A stretch of DNA of 64,000 nucleotides from Paenibacillus sinensis (GCF_019904155.1 NZ_JAHCMB010000048.1:1-64000); one strand, 5' to 3'; shown: positions 22,316-32,053, counted from the stretch's first letter. Program-made: numbers and translations. Notes: a model not told the origin generated them from the letters alone.

Positions 22316-24496
22316 CTATAGTGCTCCGGCCCGGCCGGCCAGTCCATCAGCCTGCCGCATGAGCAGATCCCGGATTTCTTCCGCCGGAAGCGGGCGGTAG
22401 AACAGGTAGCCCTGCACGTTCATGCAGCCGAGCGACATCAGAAAGGCCGCCTGCTCCGTGTTCTCCACCCCCTCGGCGACGAGGTCGTAGCCGAGCTGGG
22501 AGGCGACGAAGACGATCGATTTAATGATCGTTTCATCGATGGAGCTGTTGCCGATTCCGGTTATGAAGGTGCGGTCGATCTTGATTTTGTTCACGGGAAA
22601 ATGCTTCAAATAATTGAGTGACGAGTATTTGGTCCCGAAATCATCGACCGACACGATAATGCCGAGATTCCGCATCTCCTGAAGAAGCGGATAGTGCTCT
22701 TCCAGGAGAGCGGTGCTCTCCGTGATTTCGAATTCCAGCACTTGAGGAGGAAGTCCGTATTCCTCCAGGATGGACATCAGCGCCGGGAGCAGATTGCGGT
22801 TGTAGAACCAGCTGTTCGAAATGTTGATGGAGATACGCGGGACGTCGAGTCCTTCCTGCTTCCAGTCGGCCAGCTGACGGCAGACCTCGCGGATGATCCA
22901 GTCGGTTAGCTGCGTCATCAGTCCGGCTTCCTCGACAGCGGAAATAAAGGCTCCGGGAGGCAGCAGCCCCTTCTCCGGATGATTCCAGCGGACCAGCGCC
23001 TCCATGCCGGTCAGTCTGCCCGTGGCGGCATGAACCTGCGGCTGATAGTGAAGGACAAATTCATGCTTTCTCAGAGCGGTGAGCAGGTATTTGCTGATCA
23101 TTGTCTTCTGCTGGAGCTTCTCGTGAAGCTGCTCATTGAATACGAAGTAGCCTCGCCCGTTCTGGCCTTTCGCCTGGTACATCGCCATATCGGCGTATTT
23201 CAACAGGTCTTCCTTCTTGGTGGAATGCTCGGGGTACAGGGAAATGCCGATGCTGGTGGAAAGGCCCAGATACGTTCCCGAGATCTCCAGCGGCTCCGCG
23301 GCGACAGCGGCCAGCCGCTCGGCAATTTCCGGGATGCGTTCCCGGGGAAGATCCTCGAAGAGCATGACAAATTCATCCCCGCCCGTGCGGGCGAACAGCC
23401 GGCAGGGAAGCCGGGCGCCGTGAATCCGCCGGGCCAGAACCCGAATCACCTTGTCTCCGGCGGAGTGGCCGAGCGTATCATTGATTTCCTTGAACCGGTT
23501 GAGGTCGAAGAAGAGCAGGGTAAAGGTCCGATCGGGTCCCGCCATCCGGAGCAGCCGGTCGAATTCCTCCATAAAGAACCGTCGGTTCGGGATTTCCGTC
23601 AGACTGTCGTAGTGGGCCAGCTTCTCATAGAGCCGTTCGGAGATGCGCAAATCCCGTGTCCGCACGCTGACGGTATGCTCAAGCTCCCGGCTGAACTTCT
23701 TTTGCCGGCTGAGCGAGTACAGGACGGAGGTGATCACAGACAGAAAGGCGAGGTCGATCAGGAATACGCTGAGCAGGGTCTTGCCTTTATTGCCTGGACT
23801 CAAGCTGGTATGGAGCATCCAGTCCTGGTTGTAGAGCCGAACCGGGAGACTGATGGGAGTTCCGCCCTTCCCCGGCCGATCGCCGAACAAATACGTATCG
23901 TTGCCCCGGGTAACGTACACCTGGGCGCCGCCGCTCATGAAATGGCTGATAATATCGTCTACCCGCAGCGTCGCGGATACGATTCCAAGAAAGGTGTTGC
24001 CTTGGAACAGCGCTTGCCGTATAACGAGACCATAATCGCCCTGGGCAAGGGTGCGGGGGCCGTCGATGGTGATGGCGCGCGTGCGGATGGTCTCCTGGAT
24101 CAGACCGGGCGAGGCCAGTTCGGGATCGAGCAGCAGGCTTTTGTTATATACGGCTGTATTTCCGGTGAGGGGATACAGATATTTGATAATGCCGCCGGGA
24201 GCGACAACGATATTCATCAGGTGATTGGTGCTTCGGTATGCGGTGGACAAATAGCGGTCGATAACGGCAGGCTCCGCATCGAAGCCGACAGTCTGGATAA
24301 AGGAGCTGATGCCGCTGACGATGGACACCCGTTCCTCGATGTTTGAGGTTAGCGTAGAGGCCTGGGATGACAGATCGGCCCTAATGGCCCGAACCTCCTG
24401 GTTGACCGACAGGGTGTAGTAGTAGAACAGCAGGATTTGAAACAGGGTGATAAACACAGCAAGAATAATAACAGGCTTTTTCCTGAGGAGAGCCAT
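22316..24496 (-). CDS. GGDEF-EAL protein with extracellular sensor
   Basis: A 726-residue c-di-GMP enzyme. One membrane helix near the start, an extracellular Cache-like domain to about residue 245, a second helix, then GGDEF (ARTGGDEFVMLF, no RxxD I-site) and EAL with all key residues (GMEALVRWNHPEKG, EITES, VDDFGTKYSS, KIDRTF, AEGVEN, QGYLFYRP). Both domains look active: it may make or degrade c-di-GMP depending on the ligand. CGGAGGC before the ATG at 24,496 fixes the start. A terminator follows. Confidence 0.92.
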   Translation of the reverse strand: MALLRKKPVIILAVFITLFQILLFYYYTLSVNQEVRAIRADLSSQASTLTSNIEERVSIVSGISSFIQTVGFDAEPAVIDRYLSTAYRSTNHLMNIVVAPGGIIKYLYPLTGNTAVYNKSLLLDPELASPGLIQETIRTRAITIDGPRTLAQGDYGLVIRQALFQGNTFLGIVSATLRVDDIISHFMSGGAQVYVTRGNDTYLFGDRPGKGGTPISLPVRLYNQDWMLHTSLSPGNKGKTLLSVFLIDLAFLSVITSVLYSLSRQKKFSRELEHTVSVRTRDLRISERLYEKLAHYDSLTEIPNRRFFMEEFDRLLRMAGPDRTFTLLFFDLNRFKEINDTLGHSAGDKVIRVLARRIHGARLPCRLFARTGGDEFVMLFEDLPRERIPEIAERLAAVAAEPLEISGTYLGLSTSIGISLYPEHSTKKEDLLKYADMAMYQAKGQNGRGYFVFNEQLHEKLQQKTMISKYLLTALRKHEFVLHYQPQVHAATGRLTGMEALVRWNHPEKGLLPPGAFISAVEEAGLMTQLTDWIIREVCRQLADWKQEGLDVPRISINISNSWFYNRNLLPALMSILEEYGLPPQVLEFEITESTALLEEHYPLLQEMRNLGIIVSVDDFGTKYSSLNYLKHFPVNKIKIDRTFITGIGNSSIDETIIKSIVFVASQLGYDLVAEGVENTEQAAFLMSLGCMNVQGYLFYRPLPAEEIRDLLMRQADGLAGRAGAL

Positions 24497-24642
24497 GAGC
24501 TGCCTCCGATACAATAAACTCGTACTTAATAGTGATTATTATATAGAATGTCTTAAGCGGGCGGGGGGCGTCAACTAGATTTTAGCGGCGGAAAATGGAA
24601 AGCGGACCGGCCTCTCAAGGAAGGGGGACGATCCGCCATGGA

Positions 24643-25311
24643 TTATTTCTTGAAGATGCGAAGCGGTGCACCCATGGGGAGGAACACTCGTCCGAAATGG
24701 GCGTTCAGCACCGAGGCGCCGCAGCCGTACAGGGACACGATGCCGATGCACAGCTCCGAAATGGCGGCCAGCTTGTGGAAGGCTTCTGCGGCTATGCCGA
24801 AGGAGTCGAAGGTTAGACCCAGGAACAGCAGGTCGATCAATGCAAAAATAATCAGCAGCACTTTGTTCGCCTCTGTCGCGCCAAGCGTCATGAAGAGCGT
24901 GAAGACAAGGTAGCCGAGGAAGACAAAGCCGAGCTGCTTCGGATCGACAGCTTCGGCAAGGGCGGTCCCGAACACGCCGAGCTTGATCAGCCAGCTTCCC
25001 GCCATACCGAACCAGAAGAAGGCGTAAGCGGCGAAAGCGGTCATGCCGAAGGTGTTGTTATGCTTCGCATCCTGAATGCTGGCGAAGAGCTGGGCGAAAG
25101 CGCCGAGGAAGATGGCCCAGGGTATCACATAGCTGAGGCCGCTTGTGATTTCAAGCTTCTGCGAGGATGCGACCAGGGTCACGATGGCGAGACCGAACAG
25201 GCCGATTGCGCCGGGGTCGGCGGCAACGATCTTGACCGGCTGGGCTGCCGGATGCTGGACCGTGCCGCCGGCCGTTTTGGCGGAACGGGATGACGAAGGT
25301 TGCGATGACAT
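24643..25311 (-). CDS. GPR1/FUN34/SatP-family acetate transporter
   Basis: A 222-residue protein with a disordered Ser/Ala start and six membrane helices. Family signs are ADPGAIGLFGLAIVTLVAS (NPAPLGL-like), the helix ending in FGMTAFAAYAFFWFGMAGSW, and ATEANKVLLIIFALIDLLFL. SatP homologues take up acetate or succinate with protons. It stands alone. GGAGG precedes the ATG at 25,311. Confidence 0.9.
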   Translation of the reverse strand: MSSQPSSSRSAKTAGGTVQHPAAQPVKIVAADPGAIGLFGLAIVTLVASSQKLEITSGLSYVIPWAIFLGAFAQLFASIQDAKHNNTFGMTAFAAYAFFWFGMAGSWLIKLGVFGTALAEAVDPKQLGFVFLGYLVFTLFMTLGATEANKVLLIIFALIDLLFLGLTFDSFGIAAEAFHKLAAISELCIGIVSLYGCGASVLNAHFGRVFLPMGAPLRIFKK

Positions 25312-25520
25312 GAACAATAAAGCCTCCAATTATCATTATTATGAAATTCCATTACGCATTCACACCTGAAAATATGGGATCAGCGCTTCCGCTGCGCGAA
25401 CAGCGGCGCATTAACTCCACAGGTTTAGTGCTGCAGGCGTATCAGCAGCTTATCATAACACATCCCCCTTGGCTTGCCTATCCTGTGTTTCTTGTATTAC
25501 GTCGAATTTTGGTGGAATTT

Positions 25521-25550
25521 GTGACATTCGCCTGAAGGGGCGTGTATAAT
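25521..25550 (+). promoter_or_regulatory. Sigma-A promoter of the prenyltransferase cluster
   Basis: GTGACA, 18 bases, then TATAAT with an extended TG. It lies 64 bases before the first UbiA gene. Confidence 0.6.
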
Positions 25551-25613
25551 GAAGTAGATTGGAATCATTCTTAACTGGCAGCAAGGATAAGACCCGAAGG
25601 AGAGAGTTAGGCC

Positions 25614-26546
25614 ATGAAGAAATGGACTTTTTTTAAGAAGGCGTCCCGTTTCGGCGTCATTCCCGTGATGATCGTGCCGGTTGTTCTCGGGGCGCTGGGG
25701 GCTTTTGTCTGGGAGGATGTATTTCATCCTTTTTTATTTATGCTCACCTTTATCGGTGCCGCCGCGGCCCATCTGTTCTCCAATATGGTGAACGATCTGT
25801 GGGACTATCGCAGCGGTGCGGATATGGAGGCGAAGAATACACCCGGCGTCATTACGACCAATTCGGGCTTCCTGTCCGGCGGGCTGATCTCCGAGCGGAG
25901 ATTCGCACTCCTGACCTGGGGGCTGCTTCTGCTTGCCGTTCTGTGCGGAGCGGCGTTGGCATTCTATTCGGGCTGGCAGGTGCTTTGGTTCGTTGCTGGA
26001 GGGGCTCTGCTGGCCTATTTCTATGTGGCGCCGCCGCTGCGCTTTGGATACCGGGGCAAGGGGTACAGCGAACTGGCGATATTCGCGGCGTTCGGTCTGA
26101 TGCCCGTACTCGGCTCCTATTTCGTGCAGACCGGGCATTTCGGAATCAAGCCTGTGCTGCTGTCGCTGCCCGTCGGCCTGCTGACGACGCTGCTGCTGTT
26201 CAATCACCACTTCCTGCATTGGAGTGCGGACAAGCAGGCCGGCAAGCGGACGCTTGTCGTCGTGCTTGGCGAAGCGCGGGCGCTGATCTTTTCACGCATT
26301 CTGCTGTACACGGCTTATGTCTCGCTTGTCGTCTGCGTCGGCATCGGGGTGCTGCCTGTCTATGCGCTGTTTGCGCTGCTTACCGCGATTCCGCCGATTG
26401 GTGTCTACCGTGGACTGAAGCAGCATAACGCCTCCCCCGCCTATCTGCCGCTCATGGGCGCTTCGCGTCAAGCGTCGATCCGCTGCGGCGCTATTATGGC
26501 GGCGGCCCTGCTGATTCAGGGCATTGTCGGGAACTATTGGGGCTAG
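25614..26546 (+). CDS. UbiA-family prenyltransferase 1
   Basis: A 310-residue protein with eight or nine membrane helices. The first Asp-rich motif is NDLWDYRSGAD (NDxxDxxxD); the second is SADKQAGKRTLVVVLGE, where the first of the usual two aspartates appears replaced. UbiA enzymes attach a prenyl chain to an aromatic or other acceptor in the membrane. It is followed by a DUF6081 gene and another UbiA gene on the same strand. Its acceptor cannot be named; MenA-like quinone synthesis is possible. Confidence 0.88.
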   Translation: MKKWTFFKKASRFGVIPVMIVPVVLGALGAFVWEDVFHPFLFMLTFIGAAAAHLFSNMVNDLWDYRSGADMEAKNTPGVITTNSGFLSGGLISERRFALLTWGLLLLAVLCGAALAFYSGWQVLWFVAGGALLAYFYVAPPLRFGYRGKGYSELAIFAAFGLMPVLGSYFVQTGHFGIKPVLLSLPVGLLTTLLLFNHHFLHWSADKQAGKRTLVVVLGEARALIFSRILLYTAYVSLVVCVGIGVLPVYALFALLTAIPPIGVYRGLKQHNASPAYLPLMGASRQASIRCGAIMAAALLIQGIVGNYWG

Positions 26547-26610
26547 ATTGATCGGAATCATAGATACTAACTTTAATTGACACTAACTTAACGGAAAGAA
26601 GAGATGACGG

Positions 26611-27339
26611 ATGGAGAAGCAGGTTATCGGCGATTTTCACACGATTCTAAATGAAGGCGAGGTCTGGAAGACCGGAGGCTTTGCCCTGCCGGATGGCTCA
26701 TTCTGGGCATACCGGGAGCCGAACGCTGTTGTCATCGTACGCGGCGGCATCCTGTACGTGCGGGCCCAGCTCAGCCGCCAGCATCATCAGGTGCAGATTC
26801 TGGACAACGCCAAGCACATGTATTATTCCGCCAAGGAATTCGAGGTTCCCGAGATGGGTGAAATATCATTTGAGCTGCAAATACGCGCCCGGACTTCAGG
26901 GACGGCGCCGGGAGACCTGTATGACGGCTATGTATCGCTGAATCTGCTCGATTTCACGACAGGTGCCGCTCTGGACTTTTTCGCCGGCAACGATACGTAC
27001 GCCACAGTCTACGGTATTCTGCCTTTCCCCGGGGTTACGGTGCCGGAGACGGACCGGACGAAGTATTTCTGCATTTTCAGGGAAGACACGGATTTCAAGC
27101 CGCGGGAGTTCAACACGTACAAGATCACCTATCACCGGGGCAAGGACGAGGCGGTATTCTTCCTCAACGGACGCGAGGTGCGCAGAGAGACCGGCATTCC
27201 GGTCAAGCTGAACAAGTTCACCGTGGCGCTGGGCATCATGACAGAGAAAGATTTGTCTCCGGAAGGCAGCGTGTCGGTGCATGGACAGACCGTGATCGGG
27301 GAATGGTCGCCGGTAACGATCACGACTTCAGAGGAATAG
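26611..27339 (+). CDS. DUF6081-like beta-sandwich protein
   Basis: A 242-residue soluble protein: FHTILNEGEVWKTGGFALPD, YSAKEFEVPEMGEISFELQI, YDGYVSLNLLDFTTGAALDF, VFFLNGREVRRETGIP. The strand-rich pattern suggests a concanavalin-like or lectin-like fold and I assign DUF6081 from memory. There is no signal peptide and no catalytic motif. It lies 64 bases after one prenyltransferase and 13 bases before another, so it probably serves the same pathway. Confidence 0.65.
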   Translation: MEKQVIGDFHTILNEGEVWKTGGFALPDGSFWAYREPNAVVIVRGGILYVRAQLSRQHHQVQILDNAKHMYYSAKEFEVPEMGEISFELQIRARTSGTAPGDLYDGYVSLNLLDFTTGAALDFFAGNDTYATVYGILPFPGVTVPETDRTKYFCIFREDTDFKPREFNTYKITYHRGKDEAVFFLNGREVRRETGIPVKLNKFTVALGIMTEKDLSPEGSVSVHGQTVIGEWSPVTITTSEE

Positions 27340-27352
27340 GCCGGGTGAAGCG

Positions 27353-28306
27353 GTGAATATCAGAAGTTTTCTCAGACTGGTGGAAATCCAGACAAAGGCT
27401 GCCAGCATAATTCCGTTTGCTCTTGGCACGCTGTACGCACTATACCGGTTCCACAGCTTCGATGCCGGGAAATTCCTGCTCATGCTGGTGTCTCTGCTCA
27501 GCTTCGATATGGCGACAACGGCCATCAACAACTATTACGATTTCAAAAAAGCGCAGCGGACGCACGGCTACGGCTATGAGACGCATAATCCCATCGTCCG
27601 CCACAAGCTGAAGGAAGGCGTGGTAGTCGGTGTCATTTGCGTCCTCCTGCTCCTTGCGGTGGGCTGTGGGCTGCTGCTGGTGACCCGGACCGGACTGCTT
27701 GTTCTCGCGCTGGGTGGCCTCTCCTTTATGATCGGCATTCTGTACTCCTTCGGTCCGGTGCCGATTTCCCGGATGCCGCTTGGCGAGCTCTTCTCGGGAC
27801 TCTTCATGGGCTTTGTCATCATCTTCATTTCGGCCTATATTCATGCGGGTGATGCGCTCGCCGTGCTGGCCGTGGACCTGCGGGATGGCTGGGTGCATTT
27901 CGATCTGAACCTGATCGAGGTCCTCTTCCTGTTCGGATTCTCGATTCCGGCTGTGCTCTGCATTGCCAACATCATGCTGGCCAACAACATCTGTGATGTG
28001 GAGGAAGATATCGAGAACCGGCGCTACACGCTCCCGGTCTATATTGGGAAGCCAAATGCGCTGCTGCTGTTTGGGGCGCTCTATTATGCCTCTTACGCGG
28101 ATCTTGTCGTCCTGCTCATACTCGGTGTTCCTCCGCTGCTTCTGCTGCTGGTGCTGCCGACGCTGATTCCCCTGCGCCGCAATCTGGCGAAGTTCGCCGA
28201 AAGGCAGGAGAAGGGCGTTACCTTTATTTTGGCTGTGCGAAATTTTATGCTGCTAAATGGTTCCCGGATCGTTGTTCTGCTGGGGGCGCTGCTGCTTCGG
28301 TTATAG
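27353..28306 (+). CDS. UbiA-family prenyltransferase 2 (MenA-like)
   Basis: A 317-residue multi-span protein starting at GTG (MNIRSFLRLVEIQTKAASII). The first motif is NNYYDFKKAQ and the second is LANNICDVEEDIENRRYTLP, the NNxxDxxxD...RxTL pattern of 1,4-dihydroxy-2-naphthoate prenyltransferases. It would prenylate an aromatic acid in the membrane. Two UbiA genes in one operon is uncommon and suggests a specialised prenylated product or a variant quinone route. Confidence 0.85.
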   Translation: MNIRSFLRLVEIQTKAASIIPFALGTLYALYRFHSFDAGKFLLMLVSLLSFDMATTAINNYYDFKKAQRTHGYGYETHNPIVRHKLKEGVVVGVICVLLLLAVGCGLLLVTRTGLLVLALGGLSFMIGILYSFGPVPISRMPLGELFSGLFMGFVIIFISAYIHAGDALAVLAVDLRDGWVHFDLNLIEVLFLFGFSIPAVLCIANIMLANNICDVEEDIENRRYTLPVYIGKPNALLLFGALYYASYADLVVLLILGVPPLLLLLVLPTLIPLRRNLAKFAERQEKGVTFILAVRNFMLLNGSRIVVLLGALLLRL

Positions 28307-28378
28307 CCTGCCGCCATTGGACTGGCTTATAATGAAACGGATACATGCAGTCATTGAGATCAGGAAGGGGTGGAGGGT

Positions 28379-29380
28379 ATGACAACAAGGCGCAAACTGA
28401 GATTCGGCATTATGGGCTGTGCCCAGATCGCAACGGGGAGCGTGATTCCCGCAATCGCGGAATCAGAGTCCGCTGTTGTGCAGGCGGTAGCCAGCCGGGG
28501 GCTGGACAAGAGCGGGCGCGTAGCGCGCGAGTTCGGCATCAAGAGCGCTTACGGAAGCTATGAGGAACTGCTCCAGGACCCGGAGGTGGACGCGGTATAT
28601 ATTCCGCTGCCCAATCATCTGCACCGGCAGTGGGCAATCCGCGCGGCGGAAGCGGGCAAGCATGTGCTGTGCGAGAAGCCGATAGCGCTGAATGCCGCGG
28701 AGGCGGAGGAGATCGTTCAGGCCTGCCGGAAGGCCTGCGTCCATCTGGCGGAAGCGTTCATGTACCGTCATCATCCGCGATATGAGGAGATCCGAAACGT
28801 TCTGCGGTCGGGAGAAATTGGAGAGCTGCGGGCGATCCGGGGATCTTTTACGTATAATGACGCCTCCGACACTTCCAATATCCGGTTCCGTTCCGAGTGG
28901 GGCGGAGGATCGCTGTTTGACATCGGATGTTACCCGCTTACGGCCGCGCGCATGCTGTTTGATGCCGAGCCGGAAGCCGTTACCGTGCATTCCCTGTTCT
29001 CTCCGGATCACGGCAACGTGGACATGATGTCCTCGGGGCTGGTCGAATTTCCGGGAGGCCTGAGCCTGCTGTTCGAATGCGGAATGTGGGCCTATAACCG
29101 TCAGCTGCTTGAGATCATCGGGACAAAAGGGCTTCTGGAGATTCCGATGCCGTTCAACGCCCGGACGGAAGATGCCGGATTTGTTGTCCACGGGGAGAAC
29201 GGCCGCCGCGAGGCCGCCGCGCCTGGCGCCAATCCGTATACCCGGCAGGCCGACCACTTCGCCGCCGCCGTATTCGGCGACGCACCGCCGCTCTATGAGC
29301 CGGAGGATGCGATTGTGAACATGAAGCTGCTGGATGCCTGCCTCGCTTCGGCGACCGGCAGAAGAAGGGTCGAACTGTGA
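28379..29380 (+). CDS. Gfo/Idh/MocA-family oxidoreductase 1
   Basis: A 333-residue protein. The N-terminal Rossmann domain shows FGIMGCAQIATGSVIPAIAE, VDAVYIPLPNHLHRQWAIRA and HVLCEKPIAL (catalytic EKP); the C-terminal domain has SEWGGGSLFDIGCYPLTAAR. NAD(P)-dependent dehydrogenases of this family act on sugars or inositols. The ATG at 28,379 follows GGAGGG. It is 72 bases after the second UbiA gene; whether it belongs to that operon is unclear. A TATAAT at 28,331-28,336 could be its own -10. Confidence 0.88.
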   Translation: MTTRRKLRFGIMGCAQIATGSVIPAIAESESAVVQAVASRGLDKSGRVAREFGIKSAYGSYEELLQDPEVDAVYIPLPNHLHRQWAIRAAEAGKHVLCEKPIALNAAEAEEIVQACRKACVHLAEAFMYRHHPRYEEIRNVLRSGEIGELRAIRGSFTYNDASDTSNIRFRSEWGGGSLFDIGCYPLTAARMLFDAEPEAVTVHSLFSPDHGNVDMMSSGLVEFPGGLSLLFECGMWAYNRQLLEIIGTKGLLEIPMPFNARTEDAGFVVHGENGRREAAAPGANPYTRQADHFAAAVFGDAPPLYEPEDAIVNMKLLDACLASATGRRRVEL

Positions 29381-29621
29381 ACCTGTTTCTAAATTTCGAC
29401 ATTGCTTTACCCTGTCCGAAAATAGGGCACAAGTTCCAGTATTTACTTAGACAGCCTATCGAATACAAGGTAGAATAAGCTAACAAAGATGTTAACCATG
29501 AAAATTTCATTTGCTTTATTGCCATATACTTCTATATTGCAGCTTTCCGGCCAAATCGGATAGCGGGCATGTCAACGCAGCGACAATCCAGCCTATAACT
29601 AACCGGTAAAGAGGTCGTCCT

Positions 29622-31667
29622 ATGGACCATTTGGGAATCCACTACAATATTTGGATCGTACTGCTGTCGTTCGCGCTAGCGGTCACGGCATCCTATTCCG
29701 CGTTGAATCTGATCTGTCAGGTGCCCTCCTCATCCCGGCGAACGCGCAGCCTCTGGCTGCTGTCGAGCGCCTGTGTGCTCGGAAGCGGCATCTGGTCTGC
29801 GCATTACGTCGGCATGATGGCCGGGCGGATGCCGTTCGATGTCCGCTATACCCCGGGCAGAGCCATCATATCCATGCTGATCGGCATTGTTATCTGCTAC
29901 CTGGGTCTGGCATTCTGCCTGTCTGAGCGCAGATTATTCTGGCGCTGCACCGGAGGCGGGCTGCTGCTTGGTGCAGGGATTGCGGTGATGCATTATGTAG
30001 CCATCTCCTCCATGGTGATGGAGGCGAGAATTAACTATGGGCTGTCCGGACAAAGCCTGGCCGTGCTGATCGGAATGGCGGTCTCCTGGATGAGTCTCAT
30101 GCTGTTCGGAAGAGTCAGAGGGAGGACCGGCTTCAGCGGCTGGAAGCTGCTCGCCGCACTGCTGCTCGGCCTCGCAATCGGCGGGATGCATTATACGAGC
30201 ATGGCGACGAGCCAATTTGCCTATGACAGCTGGCTCGGCACCAATCCTTCGCTTATTCAGACGGATGTTATTCTGCTGCTGGGCGTATCCCTTGTCACGC
30301 TCTTTATGTTCGGTATCTCGGGTGGCGCCGTCTTTCTGGACCGGAATGTGCTGGAACGAATGGCTTACAACGATCCCCTTACCGGGCTGCCGAACCGGCA
30401 CGGGCTGGAGCGCTACTTCAGAGAATCATTTCTCGCGGGGCAATCGGGGGCGGTATTCTTCGTCGATCTGGACCGGTTCAAATCGATCAACGATACGCTT
30501 GGGCATGATATCGGCGACATGCTTCTGCAGGAAGTAGCAGAGCGGCTGAGGCAGAGCGTAAGTCCGAGAGGGAATGTATTCCGGCTTGGGGGCGATGAAT
30601 TTCTGATCGCCGAGCCTAGCTTCAGCTCCGAGGAAGCGGCTGAGGAAGCCCGGCGTATCCTGCAGGAGATCAAGAAATCCTACAAGATACAGGGCAACGA
30701 GCTCTATGTGACGGCAAGTGTCGGCATCAGCATTGCGCCGGCTCACGGCACGGACCGTTCCTCGCTGATGAAGGCGGCCGATACGGCGCTCTATACCTCG
30801 AAGGACTCCGGCAAGAATAAGTTCAGCATCTTCGACCAGGAGATGAACCGCCATCAGCTGCGGCGGATGTCGCTGGAGAAGGATCTGCGCAAAGCGCTGG
30901 CGAGATCGGAGTTCATGGTCGTCTATCAGCCTAAATGGGATTCGCTGATGAATGTGACCGTTGGTCTGGAGGCGCTGCTGCGCTGGAGGCATCCCGAGCA
31001 CGGAGTCATCTCGCCCGGCGAGTTCATTCCGATAGCGGAGGAGACGGGACTGATCGTGCCGATCACTTACTGGATGTTGCATGAAGTGTGCAGCCAGAAT
31101 ATGCTCTGGCATAAGGAGGAGGTCGCCTCCGTCGCCGTTTCGATCAATATGTCCGCACGGATGTTCGAGACGGAAGATTTGTATGAAGTCGTGGAGGAAG
31201 CCTTGTCGCGTTCGGGATTGCCGCCGCATTTCCTGGAGCTGGAGATCACCGAATCCATCGCCATGAACAATATGGAGGAGACGGTAGCCCAGTTGTCCAA
31301 GCTTCGCGGCCTCGGTGTAAGAGTATCGCTGGACGATTTCGGGACCGGATTCTCCTCGCTAGGGAATCTCGATGAAATTCCGGTCAACACGCTCAAGATC
31401 GATCAAATCTTTATCCGCAAGAGTAAAATGCATTCCAAGAAGGCGATTATCAGCAACATTATCGCGATCGCAGGCAACTTGAATATGGAGGTTGTCGCGG
31501 AAGGCGTGGAGACACCTGAGCAGATCGAGCTGCTGCAATCGCTTGGCTGTCGGGTTATGCAGGGTTACTATTACGGGCGTCCGATGCCCGTCCATGAACT
31601 GGGACAGTGGTTCACGGAGAATACAGCCGCCATCTATAACGTAAGGCCGCACTTCACCCATACATAG
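29622..31667 (+). CDS. MHYT-GGDEF-EAL c-di-GMP protein
   Basis: A 681-residue protein. The N-terminal seven-helix MHYT sensor carries three copies of the motif (SAHYVGMM, VMHYVAISSM, GMHYTSMATS), thought to bind copper and sense O2, CO or NO. GGDEF (FRLGGDEFLIAE, without I-site) and EAL (GLEALLRWRHPEHG, EITES, LDDFGTGFSS, AEGVETPEQ, MQGYYYGRP) follow, all with catalytic residues. SD AGAGG before the ATG. It is a second complete bifunctional enzyme in the window and ends at a palindromic terminator. Confidence 0.93.
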   Translation: MDHLGIHYNIWIVLLSFALAVTASYSALNLICQVPSSSRRTRSLWLLSSACVLGSGIWSAHYVGMMAGRMPFDVRYTPGRAIISMLIGIVICYLGLAFCLSERRLFWRCTGGGLLLGAGIAVMHYVAISSMVMEARINYGLSGQSLAVLIGMAVSWMSLMLFGRVRGRTGFSGWKLLAALLLGLAIGGMHYTSMATSQFAYDSWLGTNPSLIQTDVILLLGVSLVTLFMFGISGGAVFLDRNVLERMAYNDPLTGLPNRHGLERYFRESFLAGQSGAVFFVDLDRFKSINDTLGHDIGDMLLQEVAERLRQSVSPRGNVFRLGGDEFLIAEPSFSSEEAAEEARRILQEIKKSYKIQGNELYVTASVGISIAPAHGTDRSSLMKAADTALYTSKDSGKNKFSIFDQEMNRHQLRRMSLEKDLRKALARSEFMVVYQPKWDSLMNVTVGLEALLRWRHPEHGVISPGEFIPIAEETGLIVPITYWMLHEVCSQNMLWHKEEVASVAVSINMSARMFETEDLYEVVEEALSRSGLPPHFLELEITESIAMNNMEETVAQLSKLRGLGVRVSLDDFGTGFSSLGNLDEIPVNTLKIDQIFIRKSKMHSKKAIISNIIAIAGNLNMEVVAEGVETPEQIELLQSLGCRVMQGYYYGRPMPVHELGQWFTENTAAIYNVRPHFTHT

Positions 31668-31676
31668 AAGAGGAAG

Positions 31677-31703
31677 GCCCGAAGCGATCGCTTCGGGCTT
31701 TTT
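31677..31703 (+). terminator. Terminator after the MHYT-GGDEF-EAL gene
   Basis: GCCCGAAGCGA and TCGCTTCGGGC form a perfect stem followed by TTTTT. The CCCGAAG part resembles the ICE palindrome arm by chance. Confidence 0.9.
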
Positions 31704-31719
31704 GTGTTGTCCGGGCGGC

Positions 31720-31960
31720 TCAGCGCCTCTCAATCGCAGAACGAATCCGCTGAATGCCTTCGGCGCTCTCGTCTTTTTTCAGATGACCGTAGCTCAGAAG
31801 CAGCCGTTGACCCGGCGATTAGGGAAGCGATGACTCTCTCCTTATCGAGAAGCTGGGGGAGATCGTCTGGCAGCGGGGGGTGAAGCTCGGCCGTCAGATG
31901 TAGTCCGGCCGCACTTTGGAGACCGGTCTTCCAGTTGTTCCAGGGAACGGAACGCGTAAC
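31720..31960 (-). pseudogene. Decayed C-terminus of a MocR/GntR-aminotransferase regulator
   Basis: The minus strand encodes, in two different frames, pieces that match the end of MocR-type regulators: LQSAAGLHLTAELHPPLPDD...DKERVIASLIAGS, then after a frame change GQRLLLSYGHLKKDESAEGI...QRIRSAIERR and a stop at 31,720. The DNA-binding and most of the aminotransferase part are gone. It fills much of the 386-base gap between two genes. It was not described by any intact frame. Confidence 0.65.
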
Positions 31961-31966
31961 GACAGC

Positions 31967-31994
31967 AGGCGGCCCCGGACATCCGGGGCCGCCT
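31967..31994. terminator. 13-bp perfect hairpin downstream of the chemoreceptor
   Basis: AGGCGGCCCCGGA and its reverse complement are separated by two bases. No T run follows on either strand, so it may act as an mRNA end-stabiliser or a weak terminator for the minus-strand chemoreceptor gene. Confidence 0.6.
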
Positions 31995-32053
31995 GGCTAT
32001 GTAGAGCGTATGATTGATCGGGGCGCTGAAGGAAGAAGCCTCAGAGTCCCAGG

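Noticed and set aside
22979-24346. 455-residue plus-strand frame opposite the GGDEF-EAL gene
   Set aside because: Antisense shadow of a gene with intact GGDEF and EAL motifs.
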